This document shows positions 20,589 through 29,427 of a stretch of 64,000 nt of DNA, piece by piece. The translations under genes were made by a program, and so were the position numbers. The DNA comes from an uncultured Opitutales bacterium (GTDB taxonomy: Bacteria; Verrucomicrobiota; Verrucomicrobiia; Opitutales; Intestinicryptomonadaceae), in assembly GCA_944389885.1 (NCBI GenBank), contig CALXNZ010000002.1:1-64000 (forward strand). Reading direction: 5' to 3'. Numbering within the stretch: the stretch's first letter is position 1; the number at the start of each line of letters is the position of its first letter. The notes beneath the pieces were generated by a model. That model did not search any database. It was not told where the DNA came from and saw only the letters and a list, made by a program, of their open reading frames with translations.

Positions 20589-20612
20589 TGTACATTTTTG
20601 TAGTTTTTTTAA
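20589..20612 (+). promoter_or_regulatory. Shared element upstream of nifJ (TGTACATTTTTGTAG)
   Basis: Exact 15-base copy of the element upstream of gdhA, followed by TTTTTTTAA. The preceding bases TACAAAGT make a second overlapping inverted repeat, TACA-AAGT-TGTA, directly before TACA-TTTT-TGTA. It lies about 350 bases before the nifJ start. Confidence 0.5.
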
Positions 20613-20802
20613 TATCGCTCAATCGTGTGAGCGAAGCGGTTTAACGAGGAGAATATTTTTCATTATAGCATTATTATTATACACTTATAAAAAATATACA
20701 AGGAGGCGCCAAAAGAGCCTAATTTGGTTGACGAATGTAAAAACTGAATTAAAGTTGGAAAGTGATATTTTAAGTCGCAAAATCGGAATTTGCAAATTTT
20801 GA

Positions 20803-20845
20803 CAAAATACTGAAGCTGGCGCTTTGCGGCAGGATTAGTATTTTG
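20803..20845 (+). promoter_or_regulatory. Symmetric hairpin in the nifJ leader
   Basis: CAAAATACT (20803-20811) and AGTATTTTG (20837-20845) are perfectly complementary. Inside, CTG-g-CGC and GCG-g-CAG pair around a TTT loop, with a symmetric 4x4 internal loop. No T tract follows, so it is not a simple terminator. It may be an operator or an RNA structure controlling nifJ, about 94 bases before the start. Confidence 0.4.
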
Positions 20846-20938
20846 CCAAAATAAAAATGCGCAGCCGACATGCGCCTTAAGTCAAAATTATCCAAGAGCT
20901 ATTTATCAAATAAAAGAGACAAACCAATCCTAATAAAT

Positions 20939-23900
20939 ATGAAAAGCAAAAACAGTGTAATCACGGACGGCAACGAAGCAGTCGCATCGGTAGCCTTCCG
21001 TTTAAGCGAGACAATCGCCATCTATCCGATTACGCCCTCCTCCCCCATGGCGGAGTCCTGTGAGGAATGGGCAGTAAAAGGCAAAAAGAACATCTGGGGC
21101 TTTTCGCCGTCAATAAGCCAAATGCAAAGCGAAGGCGGCGTGGCGGGAGCGGTGCACGGCGCCCTTCAAACAGGAACCCTAATGACAACATTTACGGCGT
21201 CGCAGGGCCTCTTGCTGATGATTCCAAACATGTACAAAATAGCGGGGGAACTCAATAGCTTCGTTATGCACGTAAGCGCCCGCGCCCTCGCCCACCACGG
21301 ACTTTCCATATTCGGCGACCAAAGCGACGTGATGGCATGCCGCCAGACGGGATTTGCAATGCTCTGCTCGAACAGCGTCCAGGAAGCCCACGATATGGCC
21401 CTTATAGCCCACGCTTCTACTCTCGAATCGAGAGTTCCATTCCTGCATTTCTTCGACGGATTCAGGACGTCCCACGAAGTGAACACGTACGAATCCATAC
21501 CGGACGACGTCCTCCTAAAAATGGTTCCCTACGAAAGAGTGCTTGAGCACCGCGCCCGCGCGCTCTCTCCCGATCGTCCTTTCATACGCGGCACCGCGCA
21601 AAATCCGGACGTATATTTTCAATCATGGGAAGCCAGAAATTCGTTTTACGACAAATGCGCCGAAATCGTCGCGCGCAAAATGGAACAACTCGGGGAATTA
21701 ACCGGAAGATTCTATAAGCCTTACGAATACTTCGGGGCTCCCGACGCGGAAAAGGTCGTAGTGGTAATGGGAAGCGGGGCCGAAACTCTCGAAGAAGTTG
21801 CAAAATTCTTAAACGCCTCGGGAGAAAAGCTCGGAGTCCTCAAGATAAGAATGTTCAGGCCATTCAGCTCAAAAATGTTTGCCGAAGCCCTTCCGCTTTC
21901 AGCAAAATACGTCACTGTAATGGACAGGACAAAAGAGCTTGGAGCAACCGGAGAACCCCTGTTTGAAGAAATATCTTCCGCGATATCGGAATCGCGCAAC
22001 AACGGAACCCTGCCGCGCAGCTTTGACCCAATAGTTCTCGGCGGCAGATACGGACTCGGTTCAAAAGACTTCACCCCTGCCATGGCGAAGGGAATCTTCG
22101 ACAACATGCGCGAAGGGGCAAAAAACCACTTCTCCGTCGGCATAAACGACGACGTCACAAACAAGTCGATAGACTACGACCCCTCTTTCAAGCTCGACGA
22201 CAACGGAGTTCTCAGCGCCGTATTCTACGGTTTGGGTTCGGACGGGACAGTCGGGGCGAATAAAAACACAATTAAAATAATAGGAAGCGGCACCCCCAAC
22301 TACGCGCAGGCGTATTTCGTGTACGACTCAAAGAAGAGCGGCGGCATCACGGTTTCGCACCTGCGTTTTGGGCCAAATCCCATACGCGCGCCCTATCTTG
22401 TCAGCAACGCCCAGTTTGTAGGCTGCCACCAATTCTCCTTCATGCAGAAGTACCGCGTGCTCGACTGCGCCGCAGAAGGGGCGGTATTCCTGCTAAATTC
22501 AATATATGAAGCAGATTCCGTATGGAACCACCTGAACCGCGACGTTCAAAAGGCCATAATAGACAAGAAACTGAAGTTCTATGTGATAGACGCCTACGAG
22601 GTCGCAAAGAAGATGGGAATGGGTGGCAGGATAAACACCATAATGCAGACCTGCTACTTCGCCATAAGCGGAGTTCTCCCCAAAGACGAAGCGATAGCAA
22701 AAATCAAGGCTTCCATAGAAAAGACCTACGGCAAAAAAGGCCCGCAAGTCGTGGAGAAAAATTTTGCGGCCGTTGACGCTTCGGTTGAAAACCTGCACGA
22801 GGTAAAAGTCCCGGACGCGCCGACCGCAGCGGAAGGCTATCCGGAAACCGTTCCGGGCGAGGCTCCGAAATTCGTAAAAGAGGTCACCGCCGCCATGATG
22901 CGCGACGAAGGCGACAAGTTGCCGGTATCGGCGCTGCCGGTGGACGGCACCTGGCCCTCAGCCACTACTCAATGGGAAAAGCGCAATATTGCCATCGAGA
23001 TTCCATCGTGGAATCCGGATCTCTGCATACAGTGCACAAAGTGCGCCACAATATGCCCGCATGCGGCAATACGCGCAAAGTTCTACAAGACCTCCGAATT
23101 GGAGAACGCTCCCGAAGGTTTCAAGAGCACCGCATACCGTTCAAAGGACAATCCGGATTGCTCTTTCACGATTCAGATTGCGCCGGAAGACTGCACGGGC
23201 TGCGGGCTCTGCGCCACTGTATGCCCCGGCAAGAGCAGAACTGAGGAAGGCGTAAAAGCCCTCATGATGACTGCCCAAGAGCCCATACGCGAGCGCGAGG
23301 CAAAGAACTTTAAGTTCTTCCTGTCGCTCCCCAATCCGGACCGCTTGAAGCTCGGCTACACAATAAAGGACGTTCAATTCAGGCAGCCATTGTTTGAATT
23401 CTCCGGCTCGTGCGCGGGCTGCGGGGAGACTCCATATGTCAAGACGCTTACCCAGCTCTTTGGAGACAGGCTGTTCATAGCCAACGCCACCGGGTGCTCG
23501 TCTATATACGGCGGCAACCTGCCCACGACTCCATATTGCGTCAACTCTGAAGGCAGGGGCCCGGCATGGGCAAACTCGCTGTTCGAGGACAACGCCGAAT
23601 TCGGCTTCGGATTCAGAATATCCCTGGATATGAAGGAGAAAATGGGCAAAGAACTGCTCCAGAAGCTCGCCCCGAAACTCGGAGACGACTTTGTAAGCTC
23701 CATTATAGAGGCCGATCAAACTTCGGAAGCCGGAATAGCCGCCCAACGCGAGCGCATAGCGGCCCTCAAAGAAAAACTCGCCGCGGACAAATCGCTTGAG
23801 GCTGTAGCCCTTTCGGCAATCGCCGACGACCTTGTGAGCAAGTCGGTATGGATACTCGGCGGAGACGGCTGGGCGTACGATATCGGATACGGCGGTCTCG

Positions 23901-24484
23901 ACCATGTTCTCGCGAGTGGCAGGAATGTAAACATAATGGTTATGGACACCGAAGTTTACTCCAATACAGGCGGACAAATGAGCAAGGCTACATCTCTCGG
24001 TGCAGTTGCAAAGTTCGCATCGGAAGGGAAAGCAACCCCGAAGAAAGATTTGGGTATGCTGGCGGTGGATTACGGAAACGTATATGTTGCCCAAATCGCA
24101 ATAGGCGCAAACGACGCCCACGCAATCAAGGCAATATCCGAAGCAAACAGCTATCAGGGAACGTCGCTTGTGATAGCGTACTCGCACTGCATATCGCACG
24201 GCTACAATCTCATAAACGGCCCGGCCCAACAAAAAGCCGCGGTTGAATCGGGATATTGGCCGCTGTTCAGATACGATCCGCGAAGAATCGCCGCCGGTCA
24301 AAATCCGTTCCAGCTGGATTCGCGCGATCCCAAAATACCTGTATCGCAATACATGCAGGCTGAGAACCGCTTCAAGATGCTCACCAGGACAAATCCTGAA
24401 AGAGCCGCGAAACTCGACGCCGAGGAACAGGAGTTTGTCAACGCCCGCTGGGCGAAGTACAAATACCTCGCGGAAAGAAAATAG
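20939..24484 (+). CDS. nifJ: Pyruvate:ferredoxin/flavodoxin oxidoreductase
   Basis: 1181 residues, the usual single-chain length. It converts pyruvate and CoA to acetyl-CoA and CO2, reducing ferredoxin or flavodoxin. The ATG at 20939 begins KSKNSVITDGNEAVASVAF; an in-frame start at 20870 adds a basic segment not seen in the family. Pyruvate-binding YPITPSSPMAE is near residue 30. Two ferredoxin clusters are clear: CIQCTKCATICP and CTGCGLCATVCPG. The TPP domain has SCAGCGETPYV and GGDGWAYDIGYGG ... DTEVYSNTGGQ. Oxygen-sensitive enzyme, so it supports an anaerobic life style. Single gene with its own terminator. Confidence 0.97.
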   Translation: MKSKNSVITDGNEAVASVAFRLSETIAIYPITPSSPMAESCEEWAVKGKKNIWGFSPSISQMQSEGGVAGAVHGALQTGTLMTTFTASQGLLLMIPNMYKIAGELNSFVMHVSARALAHHGLSIFGDQSDVMACRQTGFAMLCSNSVQEAHDMALIAHASTLESRVPFLHFFDGFRTSHEVNTYESIPDDVLLKMVPYERVLEHRARALSPDRPFIRGTAQNPDVYFQSWEARNSFYDKCAEIVARKMEQLGELTGRFYKPYEYFGAPDAEKVVVVMGSGAETLEEVAKFLNASGEKLGVLKIRMFRPFSSKMFAEALPLSAKYVTVMDRTKELGATGEPLFEEISSAISESRNNGTLPRSFDPIVLGGRYGLGSKDFTPAMAKGIFDNMREGAKNHFSVGINDDVTNKSIDYDPSFKLDDNGVLSAVFYGLGSDGTVGANKNTIKIIGSGTPNYAQAYFVYDSKKSGGITVSHLRFGPNPIRAPYLVSNAQFVGCHQFSFMQKYRVLDCAAEGAVFLLNSIYEADSVWNHLNRDVQKAIIDKKLKFYVIDAYEVAKKMGMGGRINTIMQTCYFAISGVLPKDEAIAKIKASIEKTYGKKGPQVVEKNFAAVDASVENLHEVKVPDAPTAAEGYPETVPGEAPKFVKEVTAAMMRDEGDKLPVSALPVDGTWPSATTQWEKRNIAIEIPSWNPDLCIQCTKCATICPHAAIRAKFYKTSELENAPEGFKSTAYRSKDNPDCSFTIQIAPEDCTGCGLCATVCPGKSRTEEGVKALMMTAQEPIREREAKNFKFFLSLPNPDRLKLGYTIKDVQFRQPLFEFSGSCAGCGETPYVKTLTQLFGDRLFIANATGCSSIYGGNLPTTPYCVNSEGRGPAWANSLFEDNAEFGFGFRISLDMKEKMGKELLQKLAPKLGDDFVSSIIEADQTSEAGIAAQRERIAALKEKLAADKSLEAVALSAIADDLVSKSVWILGGDGWAYDIGYGGLDHVLASGRNVNIMVMDTEVYSNTGGQMSKATSLGAVAKFASEGKATPKKDLGMLAVDYGNVYVAQIAIGANDAHAIKAISEANSYQGTSLVIAYSHCISHGYNLINGPAQQKAAVESGYWPLFRYDPRRIAAGQNPFQLDSRDPKIPVSQYMQAENRFKMLTRTNPERAAKLDAEEQEFVNARWAKYKYLAERK

Positions 24485-24505
24485 GCTTACATCAAATTCA
24501 AAACA

Positions 24506-24537
24506 AAAGAGACTTCCCTATCGGAAGTCTCTTTTTT
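24506..24537 (+). terminator. nifJ terminator
   Basis: AAAGAGACTTCC, five-base loop, GGAAGTCTCTTT continuing into a T run; perfect 12-base stem 22 bases after the stop. Confidence 0.93.
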
Positions 24538-24615
24538 ATTTGCCGAACCTTTTAGCCCCCGCAACAAGCATTCCCGCAAGGAAAAAGATGACAGCGGATT
24601 CAAATACAATCCGGA

Positions 24616-26043
24616 TTAGCGCCTCTCCAAAGAAAATCCGTCTTTTGAATCCAACACCGCGTATCCCAAAGAGAGAATCTTTTGGCGCAAATCGTCGGCG
24701 AGGGCAAAATTTCTATCTTTCTTGGCCTGCCAACGCGCGCGGGCCAACTCCATGACTTCTTCAGGAATGTCGTCGGAAGAGCAAGAGTCGCAGCCGTCGA
24801 GCGACAGGCTTATGCCCAAAGCGTACAGCAGGGCGCCAAGAGCGGCAATATCGCCGGCAGTTCCCTTCTCGCGCAGCGGAGAGAGTTCAGAAAAAATCAT
24901 GCCGAGCGCTTTGGGAACATTGAGATCGTCGCATAGGGCGTTCCATGCGGGCTCGAATAGCGTGCCTTCAAACTTCGCTCCGGGTTTTACAAGCTTCTCA
25001 AAATCCGAATTGCCCATTCCAAATTTTTCGAGAGCCGAAACGACCCCTTTTGAGAGTTTTGTCAATGCGCTTTTGGCGTCGTCGAGGCCCTTGAATGTAA
25101 AATTGAGCTGCTGCCTGTAATGTCCGGATATTAGAGCATAGCGTATTTGGGCCGGGGAATATCCCTTCTCCAACAGCTGGTCCAAAGTGTACAGATTGCC
25201 GAGGCTTTTGGACATTTTCTTGCCCTCCACCATGAGATGGGCGCTGTGAAACCAATATTTTGCAGGTTCCTTGCCCGTAGCGCACATGCTCTGCGCAATC
25301 TCGTTTTCGTGGTGGGGAAAGCAGAGATCAATGCCGCCTCCGTGAAGATCGAAAGTGTCGCCAAGGTATTTGCGGGACATCGCGGAACATTCTATATGCC
25401 AGCCCGGACGTCCTTCGCCCCAAGGCGACTCCCAAAAATTATCGCCGTCCTCCGGTTTGCGCCCCTTCCAAAGGGCGAAATCGGCAACATTATCGCGTTC
25501 GTACTCGTCGGCGGAGTTGGCCTCCCCTGCGGAATTGAAGGCTTGGGTCGCCAGATTTTCGCGCTCAAACCCGGAGAGCCTTCCGTATTCAGGGAAAGAA
25601 GATATTTTAAAATAAACACTTCCGTCGGGGCTCGGATAAGCGTGTCCGTTTGCCACGAGATCGGACACCATTTTAATCTGCTCGGCGATGTGCTCTGTGG
25701 CGCGCGGCTCCACAGTGGGAGGCAAAAGATTTAGACTGGCGCAGTCTTTGTGGAATTTGTCCTCCCATTTTTTTGTAAATTCGCCAAGAGAAATTCCAAG
25801 CTCCCTACTGGTTCGAATAGTTTTGTCGTCAACGTCGGTGACATTGCGCACATGCTTTACTTTCAGTCCGGAGGCCTCGAGAGTGCGCCTCAATACGTCC
25901 TGAACAATAAAAGTCCTAAAATTGCCTATATGCGCGGGGCCGTAAACGGTGGGGCCGCAACAATACATTCTAAAGGTATTGCCGTCCTCGGGGACGAGTT
26001 CCTCTTTTCTGCCCGACAATGTGTTGTTTACGGATACGTTCAT
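24616..26043 (-). CDS. cysS: Cysteinyl-tRNA synthetase
   Basis: 475 residues. Class I synthetase motifs are present: the HIGH-type sequence YGPAHIGNFRTF near residue 35 and KMSKSLGN near residue 278. Zinc ligands include the N-terminal MYCCGPTVYG Cys and the downstream HIECSAMS and FPHHENEIAQ segments. The C-terminal helical domain ends with RARWQAKKDRNFALADDLRQKI, typical of CysS. It is divergent from hemB with only 42 bases between the two starts. Confidence 0.97.
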   Translation of the reverse strand: MNVSVNNTLSGRKEELVPEDGNTFRMYCCGPTVYGPAHIGNFRTFIVQDVLRRTLEASGLKVKHVRNVTDVDDKTIRTSRELGISLGEFTKKWEDKFHKDCASLNLLPPTVEPRATEHIAEQIKMVSDLVANGHAYPSPDGSVYFKISSFPEYGRLSGFERENLATQAFNSAGEANSADEYERDNVADFALWKGRKPEDGDNFWESPWGEGRPGWHIECSAMSRKYLGDTFDLHGGGIDLCFPHHENEIAQSMCATGKEPAKYWFHSAHLMVEGKKMSKSLGNLYTLDQLLEKGYSPAQIRYALISGHYRQQLNFTFKGLDDAKSALTKLSKGVVSALEKFGMGNSDFEKLVKPGAKFEGTLFEPAWNALCDDLNVPKALGMIFSELSPLREKGTAGDIAALGALLYALGISLSLDGCDSCSSDDIPEEVMELARARWQAKKDRNFALADDLRQKILSLGYAVLDSKDGFSLERR

Positions 26044-26085
26044 TTTTGTTGCGATTTTTTATATTGAAGTCCATATCAAAACATC

Positions 26086-27099
26086 ATGGAAGAAAATTTC
26101 AAGCTTGATATAAAAGCCAGACCCAGGCGCCTGCGCAAGAGCGGGGCGATACTCGACCTTTGCCAAGAGACTCATGTGCTCCCATCGGATTTAATTTTGC
26201 CCGTATTCATAAAAGAGGGAAAGAACGGAGCCGATAAAATACCGTCAATGCCCGGACAATTTAGGCACACAGTGGAATCTTTGCTGAAATTATGCGAAGC
26301 CGCTCTTAGGAAAGGAGTCAGGGCGATAGCCCCCTTCCCCCTTGTGGATCCGCAAAAGAAGAGCCTGAGGGCGGACGAAGCGGTAAGCGAGAAATCCCTG
26401 GCAAACCGCGCAATAGCCGCGGTAAAAAAACGCTTCCCGGAAATGGCGGTTGTGGCCGACATAGCGCTGGATCCATATACTACACACGGACACGACGGAA
26501 TTTTGGACAAAAGCGGGACATGGATCATAAACGACGAAACCGTGGAAATACTTACTGCGATGGCGCTCATGGCAGCGCGCGCGGGAGCGGATTTCGTTGC
26601 GCCATCGGACATGATGGACGGGAGGATAGGCGCCATAAGAGACGCCCTCGACGATTGCGATTTTACCGAGACCGCAATAATGGCGTATAGCGCCAAATAC
26701 GCCTCCGCATATTACGGCCCTTTCCGCGACGCCATTGGATCCGCGCCAAAATCGCCGGGCAAATCCGGGCAAAGAAAATATCTCGACAAGAAGGGATACC
26801 AACTTAACCCCTACAACTCGAGGGAAGCCGTGAGGGAAGCGCTGCTCGACGAGGAAGAGGGGGCTGACGTCATAATGGTCAAGCCGGCGGGTTCCTATCT
26901 GGATATAATATCAAAAGTAAAAGACAGCACCGTGCTTCCCATAGCCGCCTATCAAGTTTCCGGAGAATACTCTATGATAATGGCGGCGGCATTGAAAGGC
27001 TGGATAGATTTGGAACGTGTTAGGAACGAATCGCTCGCGTGCATAAAACGGGCGGGAGCGGATATGATATTAACTTATTTCGCCATGGACGTAAAATAG
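26086..27099 (+). CDS. hemB: Delta-aminolevulinic acid dehydratase (porphobilinogen synthase)
   Basis: 337 residues. It condenses two 5-aminolevulinate molecules in tetrapyrrole synthesis. RPRRLRKS near the N-terminus, AYSAKYASAYYGPFRDA (Schiff-base Lys) and ADVIMVKPAGSYLD (second Lys) are intact. At the metal site the sequence is DIALDPYTTHGHDG rather than the Cys-rich zinc form, so a magnesium-dependent enzyme is expected. It is divergent from cysS; the HtrA-like gene begins 57 bases downstream. Confidence 0.96.
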   Translation: MEENFKLDIKARPRRLRKSGAILDLCQETHVLPSDLILPVFIKEGKNGADKIPSMPGQFRHTVESLLKLCEAALRKGVRAIAPFPLVDPQKKSLRADEAVSEKSLANRAIAAVKKRFPEMAVVADIALDPYTTHGHDGILDKSGTWIINDETVEILTAMALMAARAGADFVAPSDMMDGRIGAIRDALDDCDFTETAIMAYSAKYASAYYGPFRDAIGSAPKSPGKSGQRKYLDKKGYQLNPYNSREAVREALLDEEEGADVIMVKPAGSYLDIISKVKDSTVLPIAAYQVSGEYSMIMAAALKGWIDLERVRNESLACIKRAGADMILTYFAMDVK

Positions 27100-27156
27100 G
27101 AATTGGAACAAAACTCTTGATTTCAATACTCGAAAGTCCATTCTTAATGACTTCAA

Positions 27157-28272
27157 ATGCTTAAGATACCGGGTACAATTCTGACTGCCATAGCGTGGGC
27201 GACTGTTTTTTTGGCCGCCCCCGTTATTTGCGCGGACACAAATTCCCGAGACGCCGGGAATGGAATGCAGTCAAAATTATATAAGGTATTCGATTCAAAT
27301 AAAAATGCCATAGTAAAGGTATACGCCCAAAAGAAAATCCCCTTTTTAAACAAGGAAGGCAAAGAGGAATTTAGGGCCACACTCGACGTCGGGACGGGAT
27401 TTCTTATAGGCAAGGACGGAATAACCGCCACAAGCGCATACATAACTTATGGAGCCGAAAAAATATGGATAGAATGGTGCGGCAAACTGTTCGACGCTAA
27501 CTTGATAGGATTCGATCCGCTCACGACGCTTTCCATAGCAAAGATAAGCGGAAATTTTAAAAGCCTGAACGCCCCAGTGATAAGTATAGACGCCTCCGCG
27601 CCATTGCCAAGGCTTGGGACTATATTATTGGGAATAAGCAACGAACTTGGATTCCCGCCGTCGCCGCGAATGGGCCTGGCTTCGGGGCACAATATAGAAT
27701 TCGGCGGAGCCTTTCTGCCAACCGTATATGTGCGCACCACAATAGCCGCGCCTAAAGGTAGCGCAGGAGGCGCAGTATTCGACCTAAACGGCAAGTTTGT
27801 GGGAATGTTAATAGCCTCGCTTCCGGAAGCGGAGGGAAGCTTTATTCTGCCGGCCGCCGCAGCGGCAAAAATAAGAGACGACATTCTATTGTGCGGAGAG
27901 CCAGTGTACAGCTGGTTCGGTCTGCAAGCAGAAGACGCCGAGGGCGAAGACGGTTCGCATGTGGCGGTAAAGCTCGTGGCCGAAAACGCCCCCGCAAAAA
28001 AAGCCGGCTTTAAAAAGGGCGATATAATATTGGAGGTAAACTCCCGCAAAGTTTCAAACAATACGGAATTGAGAAATATAACCTTCTTTGTGCGCCCGCG
28101 CGAGACCGCCATATTTAAAGTAAAGCGCGGCGCAGAAACCGTGACGCTCGAAGTTCTTGCCGAACGCATGGGCAACGACATAGTCCATGCCGCGGAAGCC
28201 AATCTGTCCCCTTCAAAAAATGGCAAAAATCCGAAGGACGAAACAAAAGACGCCGAGACAAAGAAGAACTGA
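27157..28272 (+). CDS. HtrA-like secreted protein lacking the catalytic triad, with PDZ domain
   Basis: 371 residues with an N-terminal signal or anchor segment (about 6-26). The trypsin-like fold aligns with DegP: GTGFLIGKDG (79-88), GFDPLTTLSIAKI (118-130) and KGSAGGAVFDLNGKFVGM (200-217). At the triad positions it has Tyr95 for His, Thr124 for Asp and Ala203 for Ser, so proteolysis is not expected. A PDZ domain follows (about 252-337; AENAPAKKAGFKKGDIILEVN). The tail is Lys/Asp/Glu-rich. It may act as a periplasmic scaffold or chaperone; that role is inference. It lies between hemB and metX. Confidence 0.82.
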   Translation: MLKIPGTILTAIAWATVFLAAPVICADTNSRDAGNGMQSKLYKVFDSNKNAIVKVYAQKKIPFLNKEGKEEFRATLDVGTGFLIGKDGITATSAYITYGAEKIWIEWCGKLFDANLIGFDPLTTLSIAKISGNFKSLNAPVISIDASAPLPRLGTILLGISNELGFPPSPRMGLASGHNIEFGGAFLPTVYVRTTIAAPKGSAGGAVFDLNGKFVGMLIASLPEAEGSFILPAAAAAKIRDDILLCGEPVYSWFGLQAEDAEGEDGSHVAVKLVAENAPAKKAGFKKGDIILEVNSRKVSNNTELRNITFFVRPRETAIFKVKRGAETVTLEVLAERMGNDIVHAAEANLSPSKNGKNPKDETKDAETKKN

Positions 28273-28284
28273 AGCATTCAGCAA

Positions 28285-29427
28285 ATGAACGATTCGGGCA
28301 CAGGTACATTTCAAGCCAACGGCGACGGCGATGTGGGGATAGTCTCCTACAAAGATTACTTCTGCCCTACCCCCCTCGAATTTGAACTCGGAGGAAGGCT
28401 CGATTCATTCAATGTGCGCTACGAGACCTACGGCAGACTAAATTCCGAAAAGAGCAACGCCATACTCGTATGCCACGCCCTTACCGGAGACCATCACTGC
28501 GCCGGAGTGTATTCAATAATGGACAAAAAATCCGGCTGGTGGAACAATATAATAGGCCCCAAAAAGCCCCTCGACACCGAAAAATATTTTGTAATATGCT
28601 CTAATTGCATAGGAGGCTGCCGCGGAACCACAGGACCCGCGTCAATAAATCCCGCCACGGGAGAGCGCTACAACCTGACATTCCCGGCTATAACAATGCG
28701 CGATATGGTGGCCGTGCAGCGCAGGCTTTTGGCGCATCTGGAGATAGAAAAGCTCCACATGGTAATAGGCGGCTCTATGGGCGGAATGCAAGCCCTCCAA
28801 TGGGCAATAGACTATCCAGAAATGGTGGAACGGGTATGCGCGCTGGCCACTACATCGCGCCAAAACGCCCAGGCAATAGCATTCAACGAAGTTGGACGCA
28901 GCGCAATAATGCAGGATCCTGTCTGGAACAACGGCAACTACGAACTTGCAAGAATTCCAAGCGTAGGCCTCGGAATAGCCAGAATGATGGCCCATATCAC
29001 CTACCTTTCGGACAAAGGGTTGGAGGGAAAATTCGGACGCGAACACTCCGCAATAGACGGCACAAAAATATTCAAGCCGTCTTTTGACATAGAGAGCTAC
29101 CTGCACCATCAAGGGCAGAGCTTTGTAAACAGATTCGACGCGAACACATACCTGTATTTTACGCGAGCCTTGGATTTGTTCGACTTGCGCGGGAAATACG
29201 GCTCTTTGGAAAACGCCTTTAAAGACGTATCGGCGCGCGTGCTGTGCGTAGGGTTCACTTCCGACTGGCTCTTTCCTCCGGAGCAAAACCGCGAGATTGT
29301 GCGGGCCCTCTTGCGATGCAAAAAAACCGCATCTTACGCGGAAATAAAAAGCGACCTCGGGCACGACTCCTTTTTGATACACTCGCCAAAACTTTACACC
29401 CTGATAGAAAACTTCCTCGATGTCTGA
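28285..29427 (+). CDS. metX: Homoserine O-acyltransferase
   Basis: 380 residues, alpha/beta hydrolase fold. It activates homoserine for methionine synthesis. The nucleophile elbow is IGGSMGGMQALQW (Ser164), with the Asp in GFTSDWLFPPEQ and the His in LGHDSFLI. NPATGERYNLTFP and CIGGCRGTTGPASINP are family segments. Whether the acyl donor is acetyl- or succinyl-CoA cannot be settled by eye, but the downstream metY favours acetyl. It overlaps metW by 8 bases. Confidence 0.94.
   Translation: MNDSGTGTFQANGDGDVGIVSYKDYFCPTPLEFELGGRLDSFNVRYETYGRLNSEKSNAILVCHALTGDHHCAGVYSIMDKKSGWWNNIIGPKKPLDTEKYFVICSNCIGGCRGTTGPASINPATGERYNLTFPAITMRDMVAVQRRLLAHLEIEKLHMVIGGSMGGMQALQWAIDYPEMVERVCALATTSRQNAQAIAFNEVGRSAIMQDPVWNNGNYELARIPSVGLGIARMMAHITYLSDKGLEGKFGREHSAIDGTKIFKPSFDIESYLHHQGQSFVNRFDANTYLYFTRALDLFDLRGKYGSLENAFKDVSARVLCVGFTSDWLFPPEQNREIVRALLRCKKTASYAEIKSDLGHDSFLIHSPKLYTLIENFLDV

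Larger units (their letters stand above)
20301..20938. other. Large non-coding region between pnt operon and nifJ
   Basis: About 640 bases between divergent genes. It contains no convincing gene. It holds two terminator-like plus-strand hairpins (20374-20442 and 20477-20503), the element shared with gdhA at 20589-20612, a hairpin at 20803-20845 close to nifJ, and an isolated AGGAGG at 20701 without a following reading frame. It should carry promoters for both directions and could encode a small RNA. Confidence 0.55.

Noticed and set aside
20701-20740. AGGAGG site that could serve a small gene
   Set aside because: The nearest ATG is followed at once by a stop, and the possible TTG frame has only eight codons at a poor distance.
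16780-20803. Similar GGAATTTTGCAAATTT-like stretches before the porin and nifJ
   Set aside because: The match is inexact and AT-rich, so it is likely chance.
23141-24349. 402-codon open frame on the minus strand inside nifJ
   Set aside because: It lies wholly within the strong nifJ reading frame and its translation is Arg/Cys/Tyr-rich without domain motifs; a shadow frame.
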